Shown in pieces: positions 48,055 through 58,815 of a DNA stretch of 64,000 nt. Every line of letters begins with the position of its first letter. Within the stretch, counting starts at the first letter, position 1. Source of the stretch: Bathymodiolus brooksi (taxonomy: Eukaryota > Mollusca > Bivalvia > Mytilida > Modiolidae). The notes below the pieces were generated by a model. The model saw nothing but the letters and a program-made list of their open reading frames with translations, had not been told where the DNA came from and ran no database searches. A program made the position numbers and the translations under genes. The stretch covers positions 47,663,085 through 47,727,084 of the forward strand of contig OY804585.1 in assembly GCA_963680875.1 (NCBI GenBank), written 5' to 3'.

Positions 48055-48245
48055 AGTCACGAGGATTTAACTCACCATGTGGAGATATTAAGTCGCCATG
48101 GCAAGACAGTAACTCATCATGTGGAGATATTAAGTCGCCATGGCAAGAAAGGTAACTCACCATATGAAATATAAAGTCGCCATGACCAGACAGGTAACTC
48201 ACCATATGAAATATAAAGTCGCCAAGACCAGACAGCATGTCGAGG
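48055..48245. repeat. Tandem repeat, period about 40-43 bp (duplicate)
   Basis: Same unit as 245-480, four to five copies. The minus-strand frame reads repeated SCHGDLISPH, an artefact of the period. Confidence 0.8.
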
Positions 48246-48469
48246 AATTATGTCATAATGTCGAGATAATAGATTTATATACTTAAAAACTGTCATTTGT
48301 GTTTAGAAAATTAGTTTGCAGAATACTGAATTTAATACACATGAAATGATTTATGTTGTTCTTGTTTAGATTACAGTTAATATAATAAAATTTATTTAAA
48401 ACTCCGTTTTTCTTTTAGTTTAACGTGGTGTTGATCACTACGGGGTATGGGGTATAAGAGAAGCTTGCA

Positions 48470-49030
48470 GATATGAAGGTGGTAGTTAGAAGCCGTAGAT
48501 CGAAAACGGACGTGCAATGAAGTTGCCATATGAAAAAAAATGACAAACAATATTCTATAAAACACTACACAGAAAACTAAAAGATTGACCAACACGAACT
48601 CCATTAAAAAACTGGTATGAATTTAGATGTTCTGGAAGGTAGCAGTCGCTCCTCCATCAGTGACAACCGTCGTGTAACCCAAGGTACAAATCTGATCTTA
48701 AGTCGTATTCTGTGAAACGTCATGAACGAGGAAAGAATGACGAGATACATAACATATCCGTGTGTATTTGTGACACAGACATTCGGTAGCGGTAAACCTC
48801 ATCATGAAGACGACTGATGAATTCAACCTTACCACTAGAAACCATTGCCTATCACCAGTAAAGTTGTGAGTTCGACTCCCACTCATGACTAGATGCATTG
48901 GATAAAACATTATTTGATCAAATTTGTCCGATATAAGCGGCAGCTCGGTGGTTTTCTCTGGATACTCCCTTTTCCTCCATTGATAAAACTGACCACCATG
49001 ATATCACCATGATATAACTGAAATATTGTT
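48470..49030 (+). repeat. M1 repeat followed by S1 SINE (duplicate of 660-1300)
   Basis: AGAAGCCGTAGATCGAAAAC starts the M1 part and GTTGTGAGTTCGACTCCC marks the SINE B box. The SINE tail is split by the LINE at 49041. Confidence 0.65.
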
Positions 49031-49040
49031 TAGAATGAAG

Positions 49041-49488
49041 ACTAGTTTTTCTTCATGAACTAAAAATTGAAGTCCTACTTTTTGGCGATGACACCTTAAC
49101 TGAGATGCAAAATCTACAAATTGTCAAATCTGTTCAACTTTACATCAAAGGAACAAAACGTTTTACCCATATATGATCACAATACACCCTCCCATTTTTT
49201 TTAATCAATCCCGTTGCTTCCATTTCACATACAAGAATGATAAAAAAAAATGCTTATGCATTTTTGTATTATATATTTTCATGCTTATTGTTTTGTATTT
49301 TTTCTGTACCTGTTTTTTTTATTTTTCATAAGAATTTATTTTTAATGTTGTATATTGTAATTTATTATTGCTGACGCATGTACTATTGTAATTATTTATT
49401 ATGTGGAGAACACCCTTGTAAATTGTTATAATTTGTGTCCGATCCAATTGTTATTATATTTAGCAATAAAATATGTTTAATCTTAATC
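49041..49488 (+). mobile_element. 5'-truncated LINE, 448 bp, with 10-bp target duplication
   Basis: TAGAATGAAG flanks it at 49031-49040 and 49489-49498, and the block 1 copy A site (1253-1262) is empty. The first part encodes ELKIEVLLFGDDTLTEMQ, then QLYIKGTKRFTHI and stop, closely matching the C-terminus of the LINE at 52971-56220 (DILLFGNDDLSVEI...YIKDTRRF). A 3' UTR follows, ending AATAAAATATGTTTAATC. Confidence 0.9.
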
Positions 49489-49935
49489 TAGAATGAAGTC
49501 GTTAAACACCATAACCCCCCTAATGTTACATGCAATGACTAGTTTTAAATACCTGCTATACCTTCTCTGATTGTTATTTACAGCACCATAACTAATAAAC
49601 TACTATATTTGTAATACATAACGAAATATCTATTTCTTTGATAATAAGGACCAGAGCTTTCCTTCCTTAGTTTTATTTCGGAAGTGTTTTCTCCCAGCAC
49701 GTGTAATACTTGGTTCATCACTCCTGCTTGTCTTGTTATTCTATATCATAACATTTGCTGCAATTACGCTTATATATTTGTTTCTGCTTCATAGTATGGC
49801 ATTGTCCACCACAATTTCCCCACAGTGACGATTTTCACGGATCGATATCATGCATTGAGCTACCATTGGTTAACATTTTTATTTTATTTACAAGAAATTA
49901 TCCATTGTACTGTTGTGGATTTGTATATTGGGATA

Positions 49936-50145
49936 TCTTAGCACCGGTCTCGTAATCACCCGTGTGGTATCTTACCACCGGTCTCGTAATCACCCGTGTG
50001 GTATATTAGCACCGGTCTCGTAATCACCCGTGTGGTATATTAGCACCGGTCTCGTAATCACCCTTGTGGTATCTTAGCACCGGTCTCGTAATCACCCTTG
50101 TGGTATCTTAGCACCGGTCTCGTAATCACCCCTTTTGTATCTTCA
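49936..50145. repeat. 34-bp satellite, about 6 monomers
   Basis: Same monomer as 1691-15737 (ACCGGTCTCGTAATCACCC) between the same flanking sequences. This probably resembles the pre-expansion state. Confidence 0.95.
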
Positions 50146-50300
50146 CACGTTTCTATTGCAACAAATAGACGCAGGTATCGACGCAGTGATAATAGTAAAA
50201 ACGTAAAGTGGGGATAAGAAATAGTCCCTGAAGGAATCATCCTCCCTGTAGTCAGTGTTTCGACACTGACATGATTTATTAGATATATTTATTATAGAAA

Positions 50301-51519
50301 TGTGGTAGTCTTAATTTTATGTAATTACTGAAAATCATTATATGCTATAATGATATTATTTACTCATGTTTTTAATGTTTATAATATTTTTGAAATTAAA
50401 ATTACAAAATAAAACTTCACATGTTGCATTTAAAGTAGAGTAAATTACATGGTTCACTACACCTAATTTTTGGAGGGAAAATACAGACTTTCCATTGGTA
50501 GATTATTTGTTCCATACACCTGTGATAGAACACAATTAAGACACAGGCAGACATTTTGCTTAACTCATATATTTTCAACTGGAAACTAAATTTGGATTTA
50601 CATATACTAATATTCTGTTTGTTTTCTAAAGGTCAGTCATCTTTCTGTTTTCTTATTTTCCATTTCTAATTTTTACTTTAGTATGAAAGTGTGAGAATGC
50701 AAATATTGAGATTGAAGTATGAATCTGAGTATAAATGTTTTATAATTTTATTTAGAATAAGAATGAGAGTAATGTTATCATGGTTATCCTTTTATATTTT
50801 TACAACTACAAGTGTTGAATTTCAGTGGAATTTGATATATAATTTATATATCTGATTAATTTATTTAAGATGATGATTTTGTTATAATTAATATGTTCTT
50901 AGGTCATTTTAACTTAACATTGCCCTTTTATGTTATTCAGGAATATATGATGTAGACAGATCCTAGAGTGATCAATCAACTGGTGCTCTTGTACCATATA
51001 TAGGGTAAGCTTTGTATTTGTTTGTTTATTTTATTTGATTGTTTAATTGTTTGTATGTTTATATGTTTGTGTATTCAGTTGATTTTGTTTGCTGAGTGTG
51101 TTAGTGTTTATATCATTTTTATTTATTTCATATATTCTATATGTATTTTTTGAGTGTATAAACTATGCTGAAACTAATTCCGAGGTGAGGTGATGCAATT
51201 GTTTTGAAGTTGCAATTATTTTGTTATTTATCAAAGACAGAATGATTTACTTTATTGTATGCTTATTAAATGAGTAGGCTATATTGTGGTATTTTTCTTA
51301 TAGAAGATAACTTGTAGAAAAGTATTTTATTTTATATTTCTTTGACAAATCATAGAAAATTATCTCCCTTTGATTGTGTATTGTTTTATGTGATATGTCT
51401 TGTAGTTGTCATGTATTTATGTTTATTATTTGTGTATTTGTAGGGTTACTGTTATATAATATTTCGAATTAAAGAATTGAACCCAAAGTTGGACTTTATC
51501 ATATTTAAGCCCTGGAACA
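50301..51519. mobile_element. Solo LTR, about 1.2 kb
   Basis: The insertion begins TGTGGTAGTC and ends CTGGAACA, so it has the TG...CA ends of a retroviral-type LTR. GAAA is duplicated on both sides (50297-50300 and 51520-51523). The block 1 copy A site at 15951-15958 reads ATAGAAATTT with a single GAAA, a clean empty site. There is no internal gag-pol sequence. A 4-bp duplication fits Gypsy or BEL elements (4-5 bp). Orientation and family are undetermined. Confidence 0.8.
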
Positions 51520-51689
51520 GAAATTTACGGTTTCTAACAAATATAATTATTAATAAAACGAAGGGTCTCCTCTCTCAGGTATAGGAAACCTTGACAGATT
51601 TTGGCTATCCTGTTGAGGCTCTTTGGGTTTTTTGCTCCCAACACGTTTAAATTATTTGTTTTTTTTAGTGACTGTTATTGTTTATCGCA

Positions 51690-52015
51690 AACTCAGCAAT
51701 GTTCAGCTATATGATGACGAGAACAAGCTAATGTTCAATGAGATCGGGATGAAAACCGCTTTGTACTAGACCAATACGCTTAATTGAATCTTTATAGTGC
51801 TAACTCACTAAAACAACAGTCCGCTGATAGACAAAGCGCCTCGGTCGGAAACATTATCCTGATTCCGAGACAGTATTTGCTCTTTCTCCTTAATGCTGCG
51901 TGCTTAGCGGAGAAGCAACAAATACCAATTTTTTAGTCTTGGATTTTACCCGATCGGGCCTCGAACCCACGATCTACCGCATTCGAGGCGAGCGCGCTAA
52001 CCATTACACCACAGA
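51690..52015 (-). mobile_element. tRNA-derived SINE (family S2), best copy
   Basis: The minus strand begins GTGGTGTAATGGTTAGCGCG, continues CTCGCCTCGAATGCGG and GATCGTGGGTTCGAGGCCC (B box), then the shared body. It is not a functional tRNA: the acceptor stem does not close. Confidence 0.75.
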
Positions 52016-52500
52016 TGCGATTTTACATTATTTGGATTATCATTTTTTAATCATTGAGCGTACATGTTCCAGAAATCCGTCATGTGTACTAAATTTGATA
52101 TCTACGTGTTCATGACACTTGTTTCTATTTTTGCATATTCTGTCATCAACAGACCATTGCTACTAATTCTGATCTGAACGTTACTGTTCGTGATATAATA
52201 TATAATTTTCTAGTGGATTGAAACAATCTTCTTGATAAAAATTCGGTTAGTGAAATGCAAATAAAAACCATGATTCATTTATGTTATGAATTTAATCAGA
52301 TAAGCTATCATCATATATATTTATGCTGATTTGTATATGGCTGATGAATATGATTATCACAGATTACGATTGTCATACATGCTTCTTTAACATTTATATA
52401 AACAAACAAAAATGCAGTTGGACGGAATGTGTTACCTCCTACCATACGATTAATGTCAGAGGTATACATTAAAATGTAGTAGAGGATATTCTGATATCTG
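52016..52500. other. 3' flank and probable 3' UTR of gene copy B
   Basis: Strongly conserved with 16421-16897. No separate gene: minus-strand frames overlapping it run out of phase through the tail exon. Confidence 0.45.
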
Positions 52501-52691
52501 TCACTGTTTAAGCGGAAGTGAACCACCAGTGTATGCAGGTGGCTGTGGAACTTGCCCAGGTACATCATATTGTACTGGTGGTGGGTATTGCCCTGGTGGT
52601 GGATACTGCCCTGGTGCTTGATACTGCCCTGGTGGTGGATACTGCCCATACTGTTGATTCATTCCTTGTGGTGGCGGCCCCATTGATGAAC
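52501..52691 (-). CDS. CYYR1/Shisa-like copy B, last coding exon (PPxY-rich tail)
   Basis: The acceptor GAAAAG precedes 52691. The first two bases complete a Gly codon with the last base of the 56694-56866 exon. About 63 residues: SSMGPPPQGMNQQYGQY, repeats of PPPGQY (one decayed to QAPGQY), VPQPPAY (PPxY) and the C-terminus GGSLPLKQ, TGA at 52501-52503. It is nearly the same as the copy A tail but has fewer repeat units, as expected for in-frame repeat slippage. The intron to the previous exon is about 4 kb because it contains the LINE at 52971-56220. PPxY suggests recruitment of WW-domain proteins; that is family inference. Confidence 0.8.
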
Positions 52692-52744
52692 CTTTTCAAT
52701 ATCGTAAATTAAACATATGAAAGATCATATAAGTATACATTCAA

Positions 52745-52905
52745 GTCTGTACATGCAGTCACCTGTATTAAAAAGTCACCTTTTTCATGTCCTATCATTG
52801 AACATTTCATATGAATTTAACCTCTTTTAAGAGGTCACATGTCTTACCATTTTGTCTTTGTCCCAAAAGGTGACCGCTTACCACAGGATTGACTGTGTAT
52901 GTATA
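52745..52905. mobile_element. Short TIR element (CAGTCAAACC family), degenerate
   Basis: Duplicate of 17159-17336: CAGTCACCTGTATTAAAAAG and the end CAGGATTGACTGTG. The central CACC repeat unit is one fewer. Confidence 0.6.
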
Positions 52906-52970
52906 TATTTATAGATGTTATAGTATTGTGTTGACTAAATGCTATGAATACTGCACACACAAAAGAAATG

Positions 52971-55900
52971 ATTTAAACTTATTTTATTGTTCATAATAAC
53001 AACAAATGGATCAGACACAAGTTTTACAACTTAGAAATGTCTTCTCCGCTAGTTACATCAATTTACATATAATCAGAACAGCATTAATTACATAATAATA
53101 ACATATTTGTTCAGAATATGAAGACGAATAAAAAATAAAAAAAAAATAGAATAGAACGAAAAATGCAAATTTCAAAGGTCGATGAAACATACTGTGTGCT
53201 AAGGTATAATATATGGCAAGTCGAGCACACCTCAAAGACCATTCTTAAACACGTGGTGTATGTGTGTTGCATACTTGGATCGTATTACGATTAGACATAG
53301 TTTATATGTTGGGATTTAATTAATTCATGGAGATCTTGCATAGGTAAGTACAATTTGAACTGAATAACACATGTATATTTCATCGACCTTTGACACGTCA
53401 ATCAATCAATACCCCACAGCGCGACCAAGAAAAGAATATACATACATGTAGAAGTACATAATGTTGACAATTGTCAATAACGTTATACATGTTGACTTGT
53501 TAGTTCAAGCGAAACGCCGTGTATCTTTTATGTATTTTTGTACACATGAAAATATAAACGTGTTTATTTCTACAGACAGGTCATCATTTCCAAATAACAA
53601 AATATCGATATTTACCGGTAGACCCCCCATATCAAGCATATTTAATTCAATGATCATGTTATTTCTAAGTAAATTGAATTTATTACAATATAATAGAAAA
53701 TGCTCGGAACCCTCGTTTTTATATCCACATGAACAAGAAGCACTAGGCACCAACTTCGATTTAAATAAATCGCTGTTCAGAGAACTACATTTATTTCTAA
53801 GCCTAGCATGCAATACACTAAGATATCGGTCTCCAAAAGAAAAGTAAGAAGGTACAGTTTTCGGTTGAAAATATTTTTGTTGCAATTTGGATTTAAAAGA
53901 CGGGAGTGTCGGCAGTTGACGAAGGTTCAGATCTAGAGTGTTCCATAATTTAATCGTAGTGGGAAAATAAGACTATTGATATGTAGATAATCGGTATGAT
54001 GGTTGTGAAATATTAAGTCTGTTCCTTAAATTATAATTATTAGTGTCAGCGACTGTAGGTGGTACTAATTCTGTTAAATAATCAGGTACTTGACCGTTGA
54101 CGATTTTATAAAATAGCACCAATTTTCTTACCTCCCTTCTAGTTTTCAACTTTTCCCACCCCGTCTCGATATAAATAGAATGTATACTGGCAAACGATGG
54201 TAATCCCGTAACAATACGTGCAGCTTCAAGTTGTACTTTTTCTAATCTGTCCGAATTTGTTTGTCCACAATTATCCCACACTTCAGATGCATATTCCAAT
54301 ACAGGTCTAATAAATGTTAAATAAAATTTTTCTAAGTAATTTCTGTTAAGACGGTATTTTAATTTTCTGAGTACATTAAGTTGATTCGAAGCTGATTCAA
54401 TTAATTTGTCTATGTGCTTAGTCCACTTACAGTCGCTGCTGAATACAATCCCTAAATGTTTGTGTGTATGTACTGGATCAATAGTTGTTTGGTCAAAATT
54501 AAATGTTAAATTACATTCAACCCCATTGACATTAAAAATAATAATTTCAGTTTTGGTGGGATTAAACTTTAATAACCACCTGTTTGACCATTTTTTCAGG
54601 TGATTCAGATCTGTATTAATCATATTTCTTAGTGTGCTTTCATCTTGTGCTATATGTCCAATAGACGTGTCATCAGCAAAAAGACGACCTAGACCTACTA
54701 TCTCATCAGTAATATCGTTTATTAAGATCAAGAACATTAAAGGATCCAATACTGACCCCTGAGGCACACCCGCATGCAAATGACCAATCCCGGATAAAGC
54801 ATCTTTTATCATAACCCTTTGAGTACGGTTAGAAAAATAACTTTTTAACTTTAATACCATATTTGCCAAGTTTATATAAAAGTGCTTTTACCCAAACTGT
54901 ATCAAATGCTTTGCTTATATCAGCAAATGTAACGCTGGTCACTTGTTTTGCCTCTAATGCAAGTAATATTGTATGATACAACTCTATTAGTTGATGACTT
55001 GTAGAGTGACCTGGTATAAATCCCGACTGGAACTTGTATAATAGTTTATTTTCAAGTAGGTGATTAAACACATGCTTGAAAATTATTTTTTCCAGCACCT
55101 TACTTACACAAGAAAGTAAAGAAATAGGTCTATAGTTAGACGGTAAAGATTTGTCCCCATTTTTAAACAAAGCGATTACATGGGCGATTTTCCAGTCCGA
55201 TGGAAATACTTTTTCACGTAAGGATTTATTAAATAAACTACACAATGGTTTCGATATCTCCTCCTTTACAGACACCAACATCCTATTACTAATTATATCG
55301 GGACCAACAGCTTTATTAGCATTAAGAGTACATAACATATCGATTACTTCTTGTTCAGTAACGATAACTTGGGATATAATATTTTCACATCTGTCATGAA
55401 AATCTGGCAAGACAGCATCATCGTCGTTCAACTTGATAATCGAGCAAATATATTTGTTCAAAACATTGGATTTCTGAGTGGCATCATATGCCAAATTAAA
55501 ATTATTGAATGGATCATGAAGTGGAGGTAACTCATTCGTAGAGCGGTCATTTTTAAGTAACATGTGAATTGTTTTCCAATACATTTTGCTATTTACTGTT
55601 TTGAGATCATCAAGATGTTCGTTAATATTATCGTAAAACCGTTGTTTCGCCTGTTTCTTTAAGTTATTAAATTTGTTTCTTTGTGTTTTAAATTTTTTTT
55701 CGGCTGTTTCCGTTTTCGTCCTAAAAAATATTTGCCGTAGTCTGTCGCGTTTACGCGATTCACGCCGTAAATCCGAATCGAACCAAACTTTATCATCACT
55801 ACGAATAGTTACCTCCCTTGTAGGAATGCACGTTTTTGCTATATTAAGAAATGTTTTAGTAAAGTTTGAACATGCCGAGTTAATATCAATTTCTGCATCA

Positions 55901-56220
55901 ATCACGTTTTCCCAGTCTGTTTCAATTATTTTGTTTTTCATAAGTAAATAGTCGCCCCTCTTATAATCCCAGATGGTACGCTGAAAGGTTTTCCTGTTAC
56001 AATAGCCACAGTCTATACTGACATAAGTGCCGTCATGGTCACTTATTTCCCTGTCAATAGGTATTGTATCACAATCAATAACCGGTATTGAATCGGTAAT
56101 TAAAATTGGGTCCAATAGAGACGTGTTGCCTGATCGTGCGTCGAAATGTGTAGGTTTATTTATTATATTAACTAATCCGTTGATGACAAGAATGTCATTA
56201 ACGTTATGAGGAAGATTATG
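52971..56220 (-). mobile_element. 5'-truncated non-LTR retrotransposon (LINE), 3.25 kb
   Basis: Inserted into the last intron of copy B: the flanks AAAAGAAATG and TTTTGGTTAAAAGTAAACAT are contiguous at about 17391-17425 in copy A. The 3' end (left, minus strand) reads ACAATAAAATAAGTTTAAAT, like the 49041-49488 element, so both belong to one family. No target duplication is obvious. The endonuclease N-terminus is absent. Confidence 0.9.
53505..56220 (-). pseudogene. LINE ORF2 (endonuclease C-term, reverse transcriptase, C-terminal domain), broken
   Basis: Minus-strand order: endonuclease remnant with GNTSLLDPILITDS and EISDHDGTYV (SDH); an RT with FKNGDKSLPSNYRPISLLS, FADISKAFDTVW, VPQGSVLDPLMFLILINDI (canonical LGPL altered to LDPL) and LFADDTS (catalytic DD); then a C-terminal domain with CSCGYKNEGSEHFLLYC and YIKDTRRFA. 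Two breaks are visible: a frameshift in the 54829-54869 overlap and an in-frame TAG at 53973-53975, after which the same frame continues to 53505. The apparent start MFTFNQK (56241-56221) is host intron sequence read through. Jockey/CR1-like by motif style; the clade is not certain. Confidence 0.92.
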
Positions 56221-56693
56221 CTTTTGGTTAAAAGTAAACATACGAAGTACGAAATACTTTATAAAAGAAAGCTCAATAATTGAACATTAAGGTTGACAAA
56301 GATGTGATTTCGAAGCATTGATCAGTGTTTTGGCACTGAGATGGTATATAATATATATATTTAGCAATTTAAAGTTCTAAATTAGTAGTAAAAGGAAAGC
56401 TCATCTCGCGGAGGACATTAGCAAATTTTGGCTATTCTTATTAGTCATGTTTTGTCATTTAAGTTGCACTGTGTATTCTATATGTTTCTTTTCTTCTTTT
56501 TGATAGTCATTTTAGACTTTATGACATCACAGGATAAGCACAACATATGTATAATATTTTAAGCAAATGTTGAATTGGTTCCAGCATGGCGGACATATAT
56601 CTTAATGACATCATTTTAGTGGGGGTTATGGATATTAGATCTAGTTGAATATCATTTATTATAATCTACACTAATATTAGTATTGAATTATAC

Positions 56694-56866
56694 CTGGCTG
56701 TTGTTGGTGCTGGGCCCATAGTGAAGTATTTACACCACTTGTATTAGGATGGACGATAACACCGGTAGACCGGTTTGACTTCTTTGCACAGTAAACAATA
56801 ATAGATATAATTATACCGATAACAATCAAACTTCCAATCACTGCCCCAGCAGTAGTTCCAGCCGCA
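56694..56866 (-). CDS. CYYR1/Shisa-like copy B, transmembrane exon
   Basis: 173 nt between acceptor TTTTAG (56867-56872) and donor GTATAA (56693-56688). It reads AAGTTAGAVIGSLIVIGIII, then SIIVYCAKKSN: a single membrane helix followed by a basic stop-transfer, then a polar stretch ending AQHQQQP and one base of Gly. Phase is 1 + 57 codons + 1, compatible with both neighbours. It pairs by sequence with pseudogene exon 38126-38291 rather than with copy A, although its downstream tail exon is A-type. So this gene is a mosaic. Confidence 0.82.
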
Positions 56867-56989
56867 CTAAAATAAAGAAAAACGTGTGGTCGTTGGACAT
56901 TTTTGTTTGTTTTATTTGTTATTGCGTATAATGACAATGAATACCAGATAACGTGACTAGATTTGCACTCTGAATAAGTACATTCAAGG

Positions 56990-57375
56990 AACAGAAAACA
57001 TCAATCGACGATCGGTGGTGTGTCATGGTGTCAAAAAAGGACAGGTTGATGCTATTTAGTTCCATCGATCGAAGTGATGACTTCAACTTAGCCACTAGGA
57101 AGACTTCGGTCAGTACCTTCCTTGTTAGCAGCAATCTGTTATAAAGAAAATCATGATAGGAACCACAAGGTTCGGAATATCGCATCAAAGTTAAATGAGA
57201 GATAAATATTCCATATGCATGTTGCTGTATATGAATGGAAAATTAACATTATGAAACATGAAATCATCTTTTTTGTCATAAAGTTTATCTCTTAGCTAGC
57301 CATCATTCCTGTGTGTAGGCCAAGAAATGAAGCAGTCTCATCTGTGGTATCTATCTAAATTGATCATCAAATCCT
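56990..57375 (-). pseudogene. Penelope-like element remnant
   Basis: The minus frame 56919-57188 contains RYSEPCGSYHDFLYNRLLLT, then RKVLTEVFLVAKLKSSLRS, the segment after the RT palm in Penelope-like elements. Further upstream, in another frame, KLYDKKDDFMFHNVNFPF follows. Frameshifted, no catalytic motif; dead. It is intronic to copy B. Confidence 0.8.
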
Positions 57376-57429
57376 TTATTCCTAGCAAATACCAATGAGC
57401 TTCTCTGAAACCCTATGAGGCAGTGAATA

Positions 57430-57765
57430 TACTTCTTTGAGTGAGTGAGTGGTTTTTGATTAGCGCAATTTCAAAGGCTATATCATGGCGAAAACAAGTT
57501 AATTTTCAATGAGATGATTATGCGAGCCGCTTTGTACTAGACAAACACGATCAGTTTGATTCTTATAATGCTAGCTCACTGAGACAACAGTTCGCGTATA
57601 GACATGTTGCCCCACTCGGACACATTAACATGATTTCGAACAAAGCAGTCTTTGCTCTTTCTCCGTAATGCTGCGGTGAAGCAAAAATACCAATTTTAGA
57701 GTTTTTGGCTTGACGCGACCGGGGCACGAACCCATGATCTACGGCACTATGATCCTTTGAATTAA
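57430..57765 (-). mobile_element. SINE family S2
   Basis: It has ATGGCGAAAACAAGTTAATT, CAACAGTTCGCGTATAGACA, CTCTTTCTCCGTAATGCTGC and head remains GACGCGACCGGGGCACGAAC. Duplicate of 38925-39185 but with the middle retained. Confidence 0.65.
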
Positions 57766-57791
57766 TGTTGGCATTTTCATGTAACACTTAC

Positions 57792-57894
57792 CTGCAACAG
57801 TACTCACTGTACACATATCCACAACAACTGGAACAATAAAAATAGCTGTTATCAGAGTAATAGTTATAACAAGTTTCAGCTCCAACCAAAATCC
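57792..57894 (-). CDS. CYYR1/Shisa-like copy B, Cys/Tyr-rich ectodomain exon
   Basis: 103 nt between acceptor TTCTAG (57895-57900) and donor GTAAGT (57791-57786). It reads ILVGAETCYNYYSDNSYFY, then CSSCCGYVYSEYCC. The Cys pattern C-x11-C-x2-CC-x7-CC and about ten Tyr in 33 residues mark the CYYR1/Shisa-like ectodomain; it is presumably extracellular and disulfide-bonded. Phase 2 + 33 codons + 2 joins the 56694-56866 exon through a Ser codon. The three exons give about 155 residues. The first exon (start codon and signal peptide) lies further right and was not found; it must end with a single base of a codon. Confidence 0.8.
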
Positions 57895-57984
57895 CTAGAA
57901 TAAAATGAAAAACAAAAACATACAACACTGTAGGGACAATTCAAAAAATGATTATAATAACACAGATATTAAGGGTTAGGGTTA

Positions 57985-58235
57985 TGATGATTAACGCCAC
58001 TTTCAACAATATTTCAGTTATATCGTGGCAGTCAGCTTTAATGGTGAAGAAAACTGGAAAACCCAGAGAATACAACCGAACTGATAAACTTAATCACATA
58101 GTGTTATCGAATACACCTCGCAATGAACGGAGTTCGAACTCACAACATTTATGGTGATTGACACTGATTGTAGAGGTAGTTGCAAATCCAACAACCATAC
58201 GATCACAACCATGACCGCCCCTCAAGTATATAAAT
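57985..58235 (-). mobile_element. SINE family S1 (minus)
   Basis: Duplicate of 39405-39660: ACTTTCAACAATATTTCAGT, GGAGTTCGAACTCACAAC (B box inverse) and CATACGATCACAACCATGAC. Confidence 0.65.
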
Positions 58236-58700
58236 AATATTAGTCACTACAAACAAAAGTAATTAAGTAAATAATGTGTTAACCTGATATTGGATAAATC
58301 ATATTAAGGAATTTGAATATCAACAAAAAAATGTATTACTAAGTTAAAGATGCTAAACATACTTATCTATCTCGAATTCGGATGTAATGCTTTCCTTAAG
58401 GTAAAGTTACAGCTATTTTATAGTATAGTCTGTTTGACATTTATAAATGTTCAGAAACAAATTCATGAAAATCCAGTTTTCAAATCAACATTATGTTCTA
58501 GATGTATATCAATATATGATATATACGAACTCTAACAATTAATTTCAAAATTGTTGGTCCATTATTAAAAACGATAAGAATTAGGTATCTATGTTAATTA
58601 TATTTTACGAAGTGTAAAATTCTGCATGGAGTGAGTATAAATAGTGTAAGAGCCCATCCATCAAAACAAAATAACAGATATGCGCTTTCCATGTATATTT
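58236..58700. other. AT-rich intronic or flanking sequence, no exon recognised
   Basis: Collinear with 39690-40055. No splice-bounded hydrophobic exon was found. Confidence 0.4.
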
Positions 58701-58704
58701 CATT

Positions 58705-58815
58705 GTACCATGTGACATAGGACATTGAAATATTAAAAGGCTACTCATGAATTGAACATTAAGGTGATATTCAATTGTTATTGATGTCCTTTAACGCCCT
58801 GTGTCACATGGTACA
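58705..58815. mobile_element. Small hairpin element (duplicate of 40059-40168)
   Basis: TGTACCATGTGACATAGGAC faces GCCCTGTGTCACATGGTACA. Confidence 0.65.

Larger units (their letters stand above)
47985..52970. repeat. Segmental duplication block 1, copy B
   Basis: It is collinear with 180-17400. Insertions unique to this copy are a LINE 3' end (49041-49488), a solo LTR (50301-51519) and a larger LINE (52971-56220). The 34-bp satellite is reduced to about six monomers. Confidence 0.9.

Noticed and set aside
51950..52015. Possible tRNA gene on the minus strand
   Set aside because: It has A- and B-box-like sequences but no closing acceptor stem, and it leads straight into a SINE body repeated elsewhere in the window.
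53461..53847. 128-codon plus-strand frame
   Set aside because: It is antisense to the LINE C-terminal domain, which has clear family motifs on the minus strand.
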